Shown: positions 1 to 10,135, numbered from the stretch's first letter. The stretch: DNA of 64,000 bases from Vibrio sp. RE86 (GCF_013114545.1 NZ_VTXI01000014.1:48368-112367), one strand, 5' to 3'. The notes: generated from the sequence alone by a model not told the origin. A program made the numbers and translations.

Positions 1-1
1 C

Positions 2-676
2 AAAGTGCCGTCTCCGAACTCTATGCATGTGCTAGATGGTCTGCTAGCGTTTAGTGAAACACTAGGGGTCACTGATATGTCCCCAAGGTGGAAGATTGAT
101 TACAGTGAGAGTGATGCAGCATGGGCAGTAAGCAAGTTAGCTACAGATAAGAGTAACTTGGTATTAGTGCCAGCAGCGAGCAAAGCTTATAAGAACTGGA
201 CGGCCAATGGCTACGCTCAAACGATCAAACATGCCCACCAATTAGGGTGGAACATTATCCTTGCAGGTAGCCCAGCACAAATTGAAATTGATTTAGCCAA
301 TGAAATTAAACAGCTGATCGATATTCCCGTTAGCAACCTCGTAGGGAAAAGTTCGCTAAAAGAGATGTTAGCATTACTCGATAAAGCCGATTTGGTCATT
401 GCACCTGATACCGGACCTGCTCACATGGCGAATGCAGTGAATACCCCAGTCATTGGCTTATATGCTCACCATAACCCTGAGCGCACTGGCCCCTATCAAT
501 ATCGCCAATATGTCGTTTCTGCGTATGAAGAAGCAATCCAAGCTGAAACAGGCAAACCTTCTAGTGAGCTTAGTTGGCGTACTCGGGTCAAAGATAAGTC
601 CGCTATGCAGCGCATTCAGCCACAGCAAGTTATCGCCATGTTTGATAAAGTAACCACCGAACTCGATTTACATTAA
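2..676 (+). CDS. Glycosyltransferase family 9 (LPS heptosyltransferase-like), 5' truncated by window edge
   Basis: This is the C-terminal part (about 224 residues) of a GT9 heptosyltransferase; family members are about 350 residues, so roughly a third lies left of the window. The frame is open to the window edge. The visible half is the nucleotide-sugar-binding domain: a 'LVLVPAASKAYKNW' stretch, then 'LLDKADLVIAPDTGPAHMA', the GT9 signature in which D-T-G-P-x-H contacts the ADP-heptose donor. The enzyme would add heptose (or a related sugar) to the LPS inner core at the inner face of the inner membrane. A GT2 core glycosyltransferase follows after 27 nt on the same strand, consistent with an LPS-core operon. 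WaaF, WaaC or WaaQ type cannot be decided from the fragment. Confidence 0.9.
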   Translation, partial: KVPSPNSMHVLDGLLAFSETLGVTDMSPRWKIDYSESDAAWAVSKLATDKSNLVLVPAASKAYKNWTANGYAQTIKHAHQLGWNIILAGSPAQIEIDLANEIKQLIDIPVSNLVGKSSLKEMLALLDKADLVIAPDTGPAHMANAVNTPVIGLYAHHNPERTGPYQYRQYVVSAYEEAIQAETGKPSSELSWRTRVKDKSAMQRIQPQQVIAMFDKVTTELDLH

Positions 677-703
677 GCTCCGAGAGACTTTAGAGGTATC
701 ACA

Positions 704-1489
704 GTGAGTAAACCAACCATTGCCGTCGCACTTATCGTCAAGAACGAAGCGCAGCACCTTAAAGCTTGTTTAGAAACCGTTCACGATTGGGTTGATGAAA
801 TCGTAGTACTTGATTCTGGTAGTACCGACAACACCAAAGAGATTGCTAATCAGTTTACTGACAAGTTCTTTGTTAATGAGTCATGGCCTGGATTTGGTCC
901 ACAGCGCCGCCTTGCTCAATCTTATGTAGAGTCAGATTATGTGCTTTGGCTTGATGCCGACGAGCGTGTTACGCCAGAGCTGAAAGAGAGTATTCTTAAA
1001 GCAGTATCAGAGAATAAACCTGATACGATTTATCAAACAGCACGTTTAAGCTGGGTATTTGGTCGCTACATTCGTCACTGTGGTTGGTATCCAGATCGTG
1101 TGCTTCGTTTATACCCAACCAAGCTAACCCAATATAATGACTCGCTGGTACATGAAAAGGTTGAAGTGACCAAAGAGATGAAGGTCGAAAACCTGCAAGG
1201 GGACCTGATTCACTTTACCTATAACGATATGAACCACTACTTGGTAAAATCAGCGGGATACGCTAAGGCTTGGGCAGAACAACGTGAGAAGAAAGGCAAG
1301 AAGAGCAGTATCTCTCAAGGAATTCTTCACGCTCTAGGCTGCTTTTTGAAGATGTATGTGATTAAGGCTGGCTTCTTAGATGGCAAACAGGGCTTTTTAC
1401 TGTCCCTGCTCTCTGCGCACTCTACTTTTGTGAAGTATGCCGATCTATGGATTCGGACTGAAACCGAAAAAATGCCCGAAAAGTTTTAG
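704..1489 (+). CDS. GT2 LPS-core glycosyltransferase, WaaE/KdtX (LgtF) type
   Basis: 261 residues. The N-terminus carries the GT-A nucleotide-binding fold, with '[11 protein letters not shown]', '[11 protein letters not shown]' and a D-x-D metal/nucleotide motif in '[10 protein letters not shown]'. This pattern and the neighbourhood fit the WaaE/KdtX/LgtF group, which adds a beta-linked glucose to inner-core heptose I; in several enterobacteria the same gene sits beside coaD, as here. The start is GTG at 704 with an AGAGGT ribosome-binding site about 7 nt upstream. It is probably co-transcribed with the preceding GT9 gene and ends at a strong hairpin terminator. Family assignment is firm; the acceptor sugar is inferred. 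Confidence 0.88.
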   Translation: MSKPTIAVALIVKNEAQHLKACLETVHDWVDEIVVLDSGSTDNTKEIANQFTDKFFVNESWPGFGPQRRLAQSYVESDYVLWLDADERVTPELKESILKAVSENKPDTIYQTARLSWVFGRYIRHCGWYPDRVLRLYPTKLTQYNDSLVHEKVEVTKEMKVENLQGDLIHFTYNDMNHYLVKSAGYAKAWAEQREKKGKKSSISQGILHALGCFLKMYVIKAGFLDGKQGFLLSLLSAHSTFVKYADLWIRTETEKMPEKF

Positions 1490-1509
1490 GTTCAACTCAA
1501 TTTAACAAC

Positions 1510-1537
1510 AAGGCGACCCATTTGGTCGCCTTTGTTT
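1510..1537. terminator. Bidirectional intrinsic terminator
   Basis: A 9-bp stem AAGGCGACC/GGTCGCCTT with a 5-nt loop, T-rich on the + side (TTTGTTTT) and with AAC-rich sequence opposite. It lies between the converging GT2 gene and the minus-strand GT9 gene and can serve both. Confidence 0.8.
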
Positions 1538-2571
1538 TATTGTAGCTTTTCTGTTGCCCAAGGTTTTAGCTCTACTAATACCTTATCGATATCGATTCTC
1601 GCCATATCTTCTTGGCTCGCTTTATCATCTGCTTTGGGCGGACAAAATGCGATGTGATTGCCTTGAGAGTTAATTGGCAGCCAACGTAGTGGTGTTGCCG
1701 AACGCTTACTTGGGAAGAACCCTACCGTCGGAACATCAATCGCAGCTGCAATATGCAGTGGGCCAGTCGAGCCTGCAATAAATAGATCAGCGCACGCAAT
1801 CGAGCATGAAAAGTCCACCAGCCCGTCATTCTTATCATACAAAGCGGCGCTTTTACCTTTCGCTTCGATCATCGCTTTAAGTTCAGCCGCTTTCTCTTCT
1901 TCTCCTGGACCAGCGGTTAACACCGTTTCAAACTCGCCTTCTAGACCACAAATGAGGTTTGTGTATTGCGTAAGAGATAAGTTATTGGCTGAGCCGCCAC
2001 TTCCCGCATGAACGTAAATCCACGGTTTATCCTGACTAATCGATAACTGCTGAGCCAACTTCGCCTTTTGGTGTGCAAGCTGATCTGCAGGGAATGATAG
2101 ATACGGGGCCACTGGTTCCTGAATCACAATATTCTTATCGGTTAAGAAGGCACGAATCAGATCCAGATTGTATTGGTATTCTGGTTTAGCTGACTGAGAG
2201 CGTTTTTGTTTGATACGTTTGTTATAGAAGATTTGCGCTAATTTCGTCGCAGGAGCAAGTCGGTACGGGATCTTTGCTTTCCAAACTAACTTGGCGTTGT
2301 AAGAGGTAGAAAACAAATTGATAGAGGCATCAAACTTCTCCGACTTAATCTTCTCATTAAGCAATTTTTGATCGGATTTAGCCGCTTTATCAGTCACATC
2401 CACAATCACTTCATCAATCCACGGACAAAGCTCAGCAAGGGCAACCGTATAGTTCGGGACTAGAGCGGTCACTTCACAATCTGGCATTGACTGCTTGAGC
2501 ATAGCGAAACTCGGCCATGCCAATATAAAGTCACCAATTTTGTCATTACGGACAACTAAAATCTTTTTCAT
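1537..2571 (-). CDS. Glycosyltransferase family 9 (heptosyltransferase-like)
   Basis: 344 residues from the ATG at 2571, which gives the N-terminus MKKILVVRNDKIGDFI, the GT9 beginning with a conserved D-K-I-G-D. A TTG 12 nt upstream is less likely. The donor-site signature appears late as 'LFIAGSTGPLHIAAA'. The protein belongs to the ADP-heptose:LPS heptosyltransferase family acting on the LPS inner core at the cytoplasmic membrane. It is transcribed against the first two genes but belongs to the same LPS locus. Length and motifs are normal. The exact linkage made (WaaC-, WaaF- or WaaQ-like) is not readable from sequence alone. Confidence 0.88.
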   Translation of the reverse strand: MKKILVVRNDKIGDFILAWPSFAMLKQSMPDCEVTALVPNYTVALAELCPWIDEVIVDVTDKAAKSDQKLLNEKIKSEKFDASINLFSTSYNAKLVWKAKIPYRLAPATKLAQIFYNKRIKQKRSQSAKPEYQYNLDLIRAFLTDKNIVIQEPVAPYLSFPADQLAHQKAKLAQQLSISQDKPWIYVHAGSGGSANNLSLTQYTNLICGLEGEFETVLTAGPGEEEKAAELKAMIEAKGKSAALYDKNDGLVDFSCSIACADLFIAGSTGPLHIAAAIDVPTVGFFPSKRSATPLRWLPINSQGNHIAFCPPKADDKASQEDMARIDIDKVLVELKPWATEKLQ

Positions 2572-2631
2572 TGCTTGTACCAACTCTCAATCTTTGCTGC
2601 CAATAATAACGGCTAAGTTGGGTAAATGTGA

Positions 2632-3174
<543 letters not shown>

Positions 3175-3176
3175 AC

Positions 3177-3204
3177 GAAGCGGCTCAGTTGGCCGCTTCT
3201 TTTA
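3177..3204. terminator. Terminator between coaD and mutM
   Basis: Stem GAAGCGGC/GCCGCTTC with a 7-nt loop followed by TTTTA on the + strand. It directly abuts the 3' end of the convergent mutM gene. Confidence 0.7.
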
Positions 3205-4008
3205 CTTCTGACATTCACCACAAAAAAACGTATTTCTTTGCCCTATTTTCTGCTCTGAAATCAAATCACCACAACTTGGGCAAGGCTCTCCCGTTTTGCC
3301 ATACACTTGCAACTCTTGAGCAAAGTAACCAGGCTTACCATCGGCTTGAGCAAAGTCTTTAAGAGTCGTGCCACCTTGCTTGATGGCGGTATCGAGTACT
3401 TGCTTAATCTCACTGACAAGTAGCACCCACTCTTTACTGGTTATCTTGCCCGCTGGGCGAGTGGGGTGAATTCTGGCGCTAAATAAAGACTCATTGGCGT
3501 AGATATTTCCTACGCCTACAACCACTTTGTTGTCCATAATGAATTGCTTAACCGCAACACGTTTCCCTTTGGCTTTTTCAGCAATGTAGTCAGCATTAAA
3601 GTCATCAGTGAGTGGTTCAGGACCCATCGTACCGAGCGCGGTGTGATTACCATCTTCCGTCCACAACCATGCACCAAAGCGCCTAGGGTCGTTGTAACGC
3701 AACACTTTGCCGTTAGTTAGCTTGAGATCAACATGATCATGTTTGGCCGGAGCGATCTCTGCATCTAGTACTCTCAATGAGCCTGACATCCCTAAATGAA
3801 CAATCGCACTACCGATATCAGTTTCTATCAACAAGTATTTAGCTCGGCGAGAGATATTACGAATCACCTGCCCTTCCATCTGTTTTAATTCTTGGGGAAT
3901 ATCCCAACGCAACTTCGGAGTGCGAAACGTCAGCTTGGCAACGGTCTCTCCAATCAAATGTGGAGAAATACCCATACGGCTGACTTCAACTTCAGGTAAT
4001 TCAGGCAT
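3202..4008 (-). CDS. mutM: Formamidopyrimidine-DNA glycosylase (Fpg/MutM)
   Basis: 268 residues, family length. Removes 8-oxoguanine and formamidopyrimidines and nicks the strand by beta/delta elimination during base-excision repair. The N-terminus MPELPEVE carries catalytic Pro2 and Glu3 (counting Met1). A helix-two-turn-helix region precedes a C-terminal zinc finger of form C-x2-C-x16-C-x2-C ('CPSCGD' ... 'FFCGECQK'). All key residues are present. It is convergent with coaD, an arrangement typical of this genus. Confidence 0.97.
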   Translation of the reverse strand: MPELPEVEVSRMGISPHLIGETVAKLTFRTPKLRWDIPQELKQMEGQVIRNISRRAKYLLIETDIGSAIVHLGMSGSLRVLDAEIAPAKHDHVDLKLTNGKVLRYNDPRRFGAWLWTEDGNHTALGTMGPEPLTDDFNADYIAEKAKGKRVAVKQFIMDNKVVVGVGNIYANESLFSARIHPTRPAGKITSKEWVLLVSEIKQVLDTAIKQGGTTLKDFAQADGKPGYFAQELQVYGKTGEPCPSCGDLISEQKIGQRNTFFCGECQK

Positions 4009-4028
4009 GACAAGATCCTATAATTTGA

Positions 4029-4511
4029 CTACTCGGGCATAAGATAACGAGGTTCTACTGAGATTGCTATCCACTTATCTTGCCAGTTATTCAATAGCCA
4101 AAACTGCGGAGTTTGGTACAAAGTGATCCTTTGTGGCTCCTCTTGGTCGGTATACCACGCTTCAATCGTTTCAGGAGAACCAAGTTGAGGCCTCAGGCTG
4201 TCAAAACTCTCTTGACTGACCTCAGTCCCCACCAGTTTTTGCCATCGCTGTACTAATTCAGATTCGGGAATACTACTAGGGATAGAGCTTCGCCAACGTC
4301 CTTGATTTTTTTCCAATGACCAATTGGCAAAATGCAGCGCTTGAAGATCTTCACTTGGATTGAGGAGGTAAAGGTGTTGACTAATAACCACTGGCTCATC
4401 AATTAGGTAGGTTTTAATTAATGTTGGTAAATTCAACAGACCAATAAAGGCGATAATGCCTAGAATAAGGATATTATTCCAACGTCGGCGACGGGTAGGA
4501 GACACACGCAT
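4029..4511 (-). CDS. Small uncharacterised membrane-anchored protein
   Basis: 160 residues from the ATG at 4511, which has an AAGGA site 8-9 nt upstream; starting further upstream would run into the rpmG terminator. The N-terminus is Arg-rich (MRVSPTRRRRWNN), then one hydrophobic segment (about residues 14-33, 'ILILGIIAFIGLLNLP') and a soluble C-terminal part with many Trp (for example 'FWLLNNWQDKWIAIS'). This predicts one membrane anchor with the bulk outside the cytoplasm. I do not recognise a domain. It lies 20 nt upstream of mutM on the same strand and may be co-transcribed with it. Confidence 0.75.
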   Translation of the reverse strand: MRVSPTRRRRWNNILILGIIAFIGLLNLPTLIKTYLIDEPVVISQHLYLLNPSEDLQALHFANWSLEKNQGRWRSSIPSSIPESELVQRWQKLVGTEVSQESFDSLRPQLGSPETIEAWYTDQEEPQRITLYQTPQFWLLNNWQDKWIAISVEPRYLMPE

Positions 4512-4576
4512 ATCATTTCCTTGGCAGGCACTAGCGCCGCTTAAGTATTTAATATGCTGAGTATAAATTGCAGGTA

Positions 4577-4612
4577 ATAAAAAACCCAACCATATTGCTA
4601 TGATTGGGTTTC
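4577..4612 (-). terminator. rpmBG intrinsic terminator
   Basis: On the minus strand a 12-bp stem (AACCCAATCATA pairing with TATGGTTGGGTT, one G-U pair), closed by a GCAA tetraloop (GNRA) and followed by TTTTTTATTA. It is a textbook terminator placed about 40 nt after rpmG. Confidence 0.9.
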
Positions 4613-4650
4613 AATTCACGCTTCCCGAAGGAAGTTCAAAGAAGAATCAA

Positions 4651-4821
4651 TTACTTGATTTTAGCTTCTTTGTACATAACGTGCTGGCGAACTACTGGAT
4701 CAAATTTCTTGATCTCAAATTTGCCTGGCATGTTACGCTTGTTCTTATCAGTCGTGTAGAAGTGACCAGTACCTGCAGAAGATACTAGACGGATTTTCTC
4801 ACGTACGCCTTTCTTTGCCAT
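4651..4821 (-). CDS. rpmG: 50S ribosomal protein L33
   Basis: 56 residues: starts [17 protein letters not shown] and ends KEAKIK. The sequence is the cysteine-free (zinc-independent) L33 form, with no C-x2-C pairs. L33 binds 23S rRNA near the E site of the large subunit. An AGAGG-like site precedes the ATG. It follows rpmB by 13 nt on the same strand, the conserved rpmB-rpmG operon. Confidence 0.97.
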
Positions 4822-4834
4822 TGTCTATTTCCTC

Positions 4835-5071
4835 TTAAACGTTTACGCCGTTTGCACGGATATCAACAAGAACAGCATCGATGCCTTTCTTGTCGATGAT
4901 ACGCATACCTTTAGCAGATAGACGTAGTTTAACAAAACGTTTTTCGCTCTCTACCCAGAAACGATGAGTTTGTAGGTTCGGCAGAAAACGACGCTTAGTA
5001 GCATTGCGTGCGTGTGAACGGTTGTTACCCGTTACTGGACGCTTACCAGTTACTTGGCATACTCGTGACAT
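4835..5071 (-). CDS. rpmB: 50S ribosomal protein L28
   Basis: 78 residues from the ATG at 5071 ([17 protein letters not shown]), exactly the enterobacterial length; a start 15 nt upstream would add MEKTF, not found in the family, and would cover the GGAGA ribosome-binding site. L28 is a large-subunit protein near the tRNA exit region. First gene of rpmBG. It is preceded by about 120 nt of untranslated leader from a consensus promoter. Confidence 0.97.
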   Translation of the reverse strand: MSRVCQVTGKRPVTGNNRSHARNATKRRFLPNLQTHRFWVESEKRFVKLRLSAKGMRIIDKKGIDAVLVDIRANGVNV

Positions 5072-5198
5072 GAATGTCTTCTCCAAAATCGTTTCAGCTC
5101 GATATCAACCTTGGTGGCCGAACCTCTCAGTTTCTAAATTAGAAGTTTGAGGTCTTATACCGCTATGGAAACCCATACAAGGCTATCAAAGGTCGCGC

Positions 5199-5227
5199 AT
5201 TATACTAACTTGATTAGCATTGCTCAA
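5199..5227 (-). promoter_or_regulatory. Sigma-70 promoter of rpmBG
   Basis: On the minus strand TTGAGC, a 17-nt spacer and a perfect TATAAT, followed by a GC-rich GCGCGACC start region (discriminator-like). Near-consensus spacing suits a highly expressed ribosomal protein operon. The transcription start would be near 5190, leaving a leader of about 120 nt before rpmB. Confidence 0.75.
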
Positions 5228-5347
5228 GACCCGAACAGATCCTTTTTACAGGTTTTCGTGATCTTTTTTAGGCAGAGCTGATGTAAGTACTAAAAAATGT
5301 CGGGGGATTGTAGCAGAATTCAGCGAACTCACAACCCAAAATGTGAC

Positions 5348-6016
5348 TTAAATCCAACCACGTTCTGCAAAGGAAACGACTTCGCCGTCTCCAACAACAA
5401 AATGGTCAAGCACTCGGATGTCGACCAAAGCCAGCGCATCGCTTATACGGCGGGTGATGCGGCGGTCAGATTGACTTGGCTCTGCCACGCCTGAAGGATG
5501 GTTATGCGCCAATATTAATGCCGCGGCATTGTGCTCTAGCGAACGCTTTACCACCTCTCTTGGATACACAGAGGCCGAATCAATCGTGCCTTGGAACAAG
5601 AGCTCAGTGCAGATCACCCGATGTTGATTATCTAAAAACAGCACATGAAACTCTTCTCGCTGCTTGTCTCGCAAAATCCCCGAGAGATAAAGCTTGGTCT
5701 GTTCAGGGCTCGTTAGTGCATCACCTCGTTTTAACGTCTCAACCAAATAACGCTGGGTCATCTCAAGGGATGCTTGCAACTGAACATATTTTGCGACTCC
5801 TAACCCTTTATGCTGACAGAAACTCTCTATGTCGGCAGAAAAGAGCGACCTAAGTGAACCAAATTCCTTAATCAAATGGTCTGATAGTACCAATACGTTC
5901 ATTCCCTGAGTACCTGTACGAAGAAATATCGCCAGCAACTCTGCGTCGGTCAATGACTGAGGCCCATGAGAAAGTAGCTTTTCTCTCGGCATTGACTCTT
6001 TAGGTAGCGCATTCAT
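5348..6016 (-). CDS. radC: RadC-family JAB/MPN protein
   Basis: 222 residues. N-terminal helix-hairpin-helix-like region (PREKLL...[13 protein letters not shown]), then the JAB1/MPN metalloprotease-like domain with motif '[14 protein letters not shown]' (H-x-H-P-x-G-x8-D), the zinc-binding set. RadC was once linked to DNA repair; its biochemical role is still unclear. The start at 6016 is backed by a very strong AAGGAGG site 5-6 nt upstream. It is slightly shorter at the N-terminus than many RadC proteins. Divergent from coaBC. Confidence 0.93.
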   Translation of the reverse strand: MNALPKESMPREKLLSHGPQSLTDAELLAIFLRTGTQGMNVLVLSDHLIKEFGSLRSLFSADIESFCQHKGLGVAKYVQLQASLEMTQRYLVETLKRGDALTSPEQTKLYLSGILRDKQREEFHVLFLDNQHRVICTELLFQGTIDSASVYPREVVKRSLEHNAAALILAHNHPSGVAEPSQSDRRITRRISDALALVDIRVLDHFVVGDGEVVSFAERGWI

Positions 6017-6226
6017 CCCTTCCTCCTTTGATCGTTAAAGAAGAATAGAGAAATTTACGTTTGAGAATAGACAAGCTAAACAAACCTGAGAGCAGACAAG
6101 AACAACGAATGAAAACCTATGTAGAAATAAGATTACCAAACGCTCTATCTATCACTTAGCGCTGGCGCTAGAAACTTTTTCATTAGCCGTGGTATCTTAC
6201 AGGCAGAAAATTTAAGGAAGATCATC

Positions 6227-7432
6227 ATGCAAACACTCGCAGGCAAAAAGATCCTTTTAGGCATTAGTGGCGGCATCGCTGCGTACAAATGTGCCGAGCT
6301 CACTCGACGTTTAATTGAACGTGGCGCGCAGGTCCAAGTGGTCATGACTAAGGCAGCAAAAGAGTTTATTACCCCACTGACCATGCAGGCTGTCTCAGGT
6401 AGACCTGTATCAGACAGTTTGTTAGACCCAGCGGCGGAAGCGTCTATGGGCCATATTGAGCTAGCAAAATGGGCCGACCTCGTGTTACTTGCACCTGCAA
6501 CCGCGGATCTCATTGCGCGCATGAGCGCTGGTATGGGTAACGACTTGCTGACGACTTTAGTTCTAGCGACCGACTCGCCTATCGCAGTCTCTCCCGCGAT
6601 GAATCAACAGATGTATCGCAACATCGCAACGCAAGAGAATATCGCAACTCTTGAACGCCGTGGGATGCACATCTGGGGGCCTGCCGCTGGAGAGCAAGCG
6701 TGTGGTGATGTCGGCCCAGGTCGAATGCTAGAGCCAATGCAACTCGTCGAGCGTTGTGAGCAGTTCTTTGGTGATAAGCCTCTACAAGGTAAGTCAGTAC
6801 TCATTACCGCAGGTCCAACCCGTGAAGCAATTGATCCTGTGCGCTATATCTCTAACCACAGTTCAGGAAAAATGGGTTTCTCATTAGCGCAAGCGGCCTC
6901 CCAGCTCGGTGCCGATGTTACCTTGGTTTCAGGCCCAGTATCGTTAGCAACACCTGCCAACGTAGAGCGTATTAACGTTGATAGTGCACAAGGCATGTAC
7001 GACAACGTAATGAATAGCGCGGCTCAGCACGATATCTTTATTGCTTGCGCTGCAGTCGCGGATTACCGACCTGAAAACATTGCCGAGCAAAAGATTAAGA
7101 AGACTGACGACAGTGACCAAATGACCATTACTATGGTTAAGAATCCAGATATTGTTGCCTCTGTCGCTTCGATGACAGAGTCTCGTCCATTTACCGTAGG
7201 GTTTGCTGCCGAGACACAAGACGTTGAGCACTACGCGCGCACCAAGCTGGTGAAAAAGAACTTGGATATGATTTGTGCTAACGACGTCTCAGTTGAAGGA
7301 CAAGGCTTCAATAGCAACGACAATGCAATCACCATATACTGGAAAGATGGTAAGCAATCACTTACCCTTGCTTCCAAACAACAAATTGCGTCGCAGATCG
7401 TCCTGACTATTGCAGAAAAACTCAACGCTTAA
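6227..7432 (+). CDS. coaBC: Bifunctional phosphopantothenoylcysteine decarboxylase / phosphopantothenate-cysteine ligase
   Basis: 401 residues (Dfp). The N-terminal flavoprotein CoaC half (about 1-185) decarboxylates 4'-phosphopantothenoylcysteine: FMN-binding '[17 protein letters not shown]', 'SPAMNQQM' (the PxMNxxMW region) and the Cys-containing flap '[11 protein letters not shown]'. The C-terminal CoaB half (about 190-401) makes that intermediate from phosphopantothenate, cysteine and CTP: '[16 protein letters not shown]', 'SNHSSGKMG' and the Lys-rich 'EQKIKK'. With coaD 3 kb away, two CoA steps are encoded in this region. The gene stands alone, divergent from radC. Confidence 0.97.
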   Translation: MQTLAGKKILLGISGGIAAYKCAELTRRLIERGAQVQVVMTKAAKEFITPLTMQAVSGRPVSDSLLDPAAEASMGHIELAKWADLVLLAPATADLIARMSAGMGNDLLTTLVLATDSPIAVSPAMNQQMYRNIATQENIATLERRGMHIWGPAAGEQACGDVGPGRMLEPMQLVERCEQFFGDKPLQGKSVLITAGPTREAIDPVRYISNHSSGKMGFSLAQAASQLGADVTLVSGPVSLATPANVERINVDSAQGMYDNVMNSAAQHDIFIACAAVADYRPENIAEQKIKKTDDSDQMTITMVKNPDIVASVASMTESRPFTVGFAAETQDVEHYARTKLVKKNLDMICANDVSVEGQGFNSNDNAITIYWKDGKQSLTLASKQQIASQIVLTIAEKLNA

Positions 7433-7537
7433 GCTTATCTATAACAAGTAAAGCGCCCAACTGACGACTGCTTATCTATTTGCTCAATGCTTTCATTGGG
7501 CACTTTATTCAGAATGGTAACAAAAGGAATACAGGTC

Positions 7538-8128
7538 ATGGCCGGAACCAGAAAGTCCAACCGCCGAGAGGAAATTTTGCAAGCGTTAGCAGAAATGCTT
7601 GAGTCAAATGAAGGCGCATCGCGCATCACGACGGCTAAGCTTGCTAAACAAGTTGGAGTTTCTGAAGCAGCGCTATATCGCCACTTCCCTAGTAAAGCGC
7701 GTATGTTCGAAGGCCTTATCGAATTTATCGAAGAATCTCTGATGTCGCGCATCAACCGTATTCTAGATGAAGAGAAAGATACTCTGACTCGTATTCGACT
7801 GGTGTTGCAGTTGATCCTAGCGTTTGCGGAGCGTAACCCAGGTCTTAGCCGTATTCTTTCAGGCCACGCTTTGATGTTTGAAAACGAACGTCTTCGTGAA
7901 CGAATCAACCAACTGTTTGAACGTATCGAAACCTCTATTCGCCAGATTCTTCGTGAACGTAAGCTGCGTGAAGGTAAATCGTTCCCTGTTGATGAAAAAA
8001 TCTTAGCCGCGCAACTTTTAGGGCAAGTTGAAGGTAGCCTTAATCGTTTTGTTCGTTCTGATTTTAAATATCAGCCTACCGCTAACTTTGAAGAGTACTG
8101 GGCTCTGCTAAGCGCACAAATTAAGTAA
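7538..8128 (+). CDS. slmA: Nucleoid occlusion factor SlmA
   Basis: 196 residues from the ATG at 7538 ([14 protein letters not shown]), the family length; the AAGGA site 9 nt upstream supports it over earlier in-frame codons. TetR fold: N-terminal helix-turn-helix '[20 protein letters not shown]' (about 30-50) and an all-helical dimerisation domain. SlmA binds SBS sites on DNA and blocks FtsZ ring formation over the nucleoid. It follows coaBC and lies 5 nt upstream of lpxL, so it is probably translated from the same message as the two lipid A genes. Confidence 0.96.
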   Translation: MAGTRKSNRREEILQALAEMLESNEGASRITTAKLAKQVGVSEAALYRHFPSKARMFEGLIEFIEESLMSRINRILDEEKDTLTRIRLVLQLILAFAERNPGLSRILSGHALMFENERLRERINQLFERIETSIRQILRERKLREGKSFPVDEKILAAQLLGQVEGSLNRFVRSDFKYQPTANFEEYWALLSAQIK

Positions 8129-8133
8129 TCGCT

Positions 8134-9084
8134 ATGACAAAAAAATCGACCGTTGAGAAACCTAAGTTCACACTTGTTCTCCTGCACCCTAAATATTGGG
8201 GTGTCTGGCTAGGATTTGGCTTACTTGCTCTTATCGTCAACCTACTCCCTTATTCCGTGCTTTATCGCATCGGACGAGGGATAGGTCAGCTCGGCATGAA
8301 AGCGGGTAAGTCGCGAGTCAAAGTGGCTCGTCGCAACCTAGAATTAGCCTTTCCTGATATGAAGCAGGCAGAGCGCGAAAGAATGGTCGAAGAAAACTTT
8401 AAAAATACCGGAATGGCTCTAATTGAGACCGGCATTACATGGTTTTGGCCGACTTGGCGCTTTAAGCGTATTTTAGTGGCTAAAGATATTGAGGAACTAA
8501 AGCGTTTAGATAACGAAGGCAAAGGCGCTTTGCTTTGCTGTGTACACGCTCTGAACCTTGAAATTACCGCACGTGCTTTTGGTGCTTTGGGCTTGCAAGG
8601 CTACGGTGTGTATCGCCCTCATAGCAACCCAGCCTACGAATTTATTCAATACCGAGGTCGCTCTCGCAATGGTAACCAATTAATTTATCGTCGTGATATT
8701 AAGCAAATGATTCGCGTACTTCGCGATGGTGAGCGATTATTCTATTTACCTGATCAAGATTACGGTCACAATAAGTCTGTATTCGTCCCATTCTTTGCAG
8801 TAGAAGAAGCATGTACAACGACGGGAACTAGCATCCTTGCTTACACTAGCAAATGTGCGATTGTTCCTGGGTCTGGATTTAGAAACCAAAATGGTAAGTA
8901 CGAAATCATTGCCGACAAGTCGGTTGAGAAAGATTATCCTCAAAAAGATGAGCTAGCGGCAGCCGCCTACATGAATACCTTTGTCGAAGAGATTATCATG
9001 CGTGCACCAGAGCAATGGATGTGGCTACACAAACGCTTTAAGTCGCTTCCAGATCGCAATCTAACCAACTCTCGTTATCAATAA
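8134..9084 (+). CDS. lpxL: Lipid A late acyltransferase, LpxL type
   Basis: 316 residues. One N-terminal membrane anchor (about 25-43) follows a 'LLHPKYWGVWLG' segment typical of the family; the catalytic H-x4-E pair is visible in 'CCVHALNLEI' (His138, Glu143). It transfers a secondary acyl chain from acyl-ACP to Kdo2-lipid IVA at the inner membrane. The HxxxxE form is LpxL-like, while the next gene has HxxxxD. In V. cholerae the equivalent gene (VC0213) adds myristate. The start is 5 nt after the slmA stop, and the next gene begins 15 nt after its end, which indicates one operon. Confidence 0.92.
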   Translation: MTKKSTVEKPKFTLVLLHPKYWGVWLGFGLLALIVNLLPYSVLYRIGRGIGQLGMKAGKSRVKVARRNLELAFPDMKQAERERMVEENFKNTGMALIETGITWFWPTWRFKRILVAKDIEELKRLDNEGKGALLCCVHALNLEITARAFGALGLQGYGVYRPHSNPAYEFIQYRGRSRNGNQLIYRRDIKQMIRVLRDGERLFYLPDQDYGHNKSVFVPFFAVEEACTTTGTSILAYTSKCAIVPGSGFRNQNGKYEIIADKSVEKDYPQKDELAAAAYMNTFVEEIIMRAPEQWMWLHKRFKSLPDRNLTNSRYQ

Positions 9085-9099
9085 AATAGGCACTGCTTG

Positions 9100-10062
9100 A
9101 TGAGCAACAACGAAAAAAACAGCATTGATAAACACCTACATAATCCAACCTTTGAGTGGAGCTTTTTGCATCCTAAACATTGGGGGACTTGGATTGGTAT
9201 TTTCTTTGCCGCACTCTTTGCGTTTATGCCTTTTAGATGGCGTGACACCTTAGCTCGGAAGTTATCGGTATTCGCGGTGCGTAAAAATGGTCGTGTGGTT
9301 CGAAGAGCTCGAGTTAACCTTGCGTATTGTTTCCCCGAGAAATCAGAACAAGAGCGCCAAGAGATATTAGAAGAAACCTTCGTCAAGGCGTCTCAATACC
9401 TACTTGGTTACTCTGAATTCCTAGTACGCTCGACAAAGCACAATCAAAACCGTGGTGTGATGATTGGCGAAGAAAACATCCTGCCTTTGCTCGATGCTGG
9501 AGAAAACGTCATTATCCTTGCCCCTCATGCATGGGCAGTCGACTACCCTGCAGTGATGCTGGCCGCAAAAGGCTACAAAGTGACAACCATCATGAAGCCG
9601 CAGAAAAACCCAATCGGTGATTGGTTGATGCAAGTTCAGCGCATGCAGTATGGCGGTCGTATCTTCGCTCGTGATGCTGGGGTAAAACCGTTTGTTCGCT
9701 CTATCAAAGATGGCTATTTAGGCTATTGGTTGCCAGATGAAGACTTCGGCCCAGAAAACTCTGTGTTTGTGCCTTTCTTTGCTACCGAAAAAGCGACACT
9801 AAAAGGCTTTGGTAAGATGGCTCGCCTCTCTAAGGCAAAAGTTGTTCCTATACTTCCAGCCTACAATGACAAAGCGGGCAAGTATGAAGTACATATTCTA
9901 CCGGCACTAGAGAACTTCCCAACTGGTGATGAAGAGACGGATGCTCGCGCGATGAACCAAGCGATCGAAGATTTAGTCCGCCCTCGTCCAGAGCAATATA
10001 TGTGGAATTTATCGCTTCTCAAAACTCGCCGTGACGGTGTTGGTATTTACGATAACTCATAA
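9100..10062 (+). CDS. lpxN: Lipid A late acyltransferase, LpxM/LpxN type
   Basis: 320 residues from the ATG at 9100 (a TTG codon immediately upstream is not needed). Family hallmarks: 'LHPKHWGTWIGIFFAALFAF' anchor region near residues 20-45 and the catalytic pair H-x4-D in 'APHAWAVDYPA' (His143, Asp148), as in E. coli LpxM/MsbB. In V. cholerae the gene in this position (VC0212, LpxN) transfers 3-hydroxylaurate, the chain later glycylated by the Alm system; that substrate is inferred here from position and HxxxxD type. Last gene before a strong terminator. Confidence 0.88.
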   Translation: MSNNEKNSIDKHLHNPTFEWSFLHPKHWGTWIGIFFAALFAFMPFRWRDTLARKLSVFAVRKNGRVVRRARVNLAYCFPEKSEQERQEILEETFVKASQYLLGYSEFLVRSTKHNQNRGVMIGEENILPLLDAGENVIILAPHAWAVDYPAVMLAAKGYKVTTIMKPQKNPIGDWLMQVQRMQYGGRIFARDAGVKPFVRSIKDGYLGYWLPDEDFGPENSVFVPFFATEKATLKGFGKMARLSKAKVVPILPAYNDKAGKYEVHILPALENFPTGDEETDARAMNQAIEDLVRPRPEQYMWNLSLLKTRRDGVGIYDNS

Positions 10063-10080
10063 ACACCAAAACGATCTAAA

Positions 10081-10118
10081 AAGGGGCTGATGTGCACACA
10101 TCAGCCCCTTTTTTCATT
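10081..10118. terminator. Bidirectional terminator, lpxN/pyrE
   Basis: 13-bp perfect stem (AAGGGGCTGATGT and its complement) with a GCAC loop, followed by TTTTTT on the + strand and TTT on the minus strand. It serves the convergent lpxN and pyrE genes. Confidence 0.9.
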
Positions 10119-10135
10119 TATTGGTATTGAAGCGA

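Noticed and set aside
7449..7515. Interrupted stem between coaBC and slmA (AAAGCGCCCAA ... TTGGGCACTTT) as a terminator
   Set aside because: Loop of about 38 nt and one mismatch make it a weak terminator; reading through to slmA remains likely.
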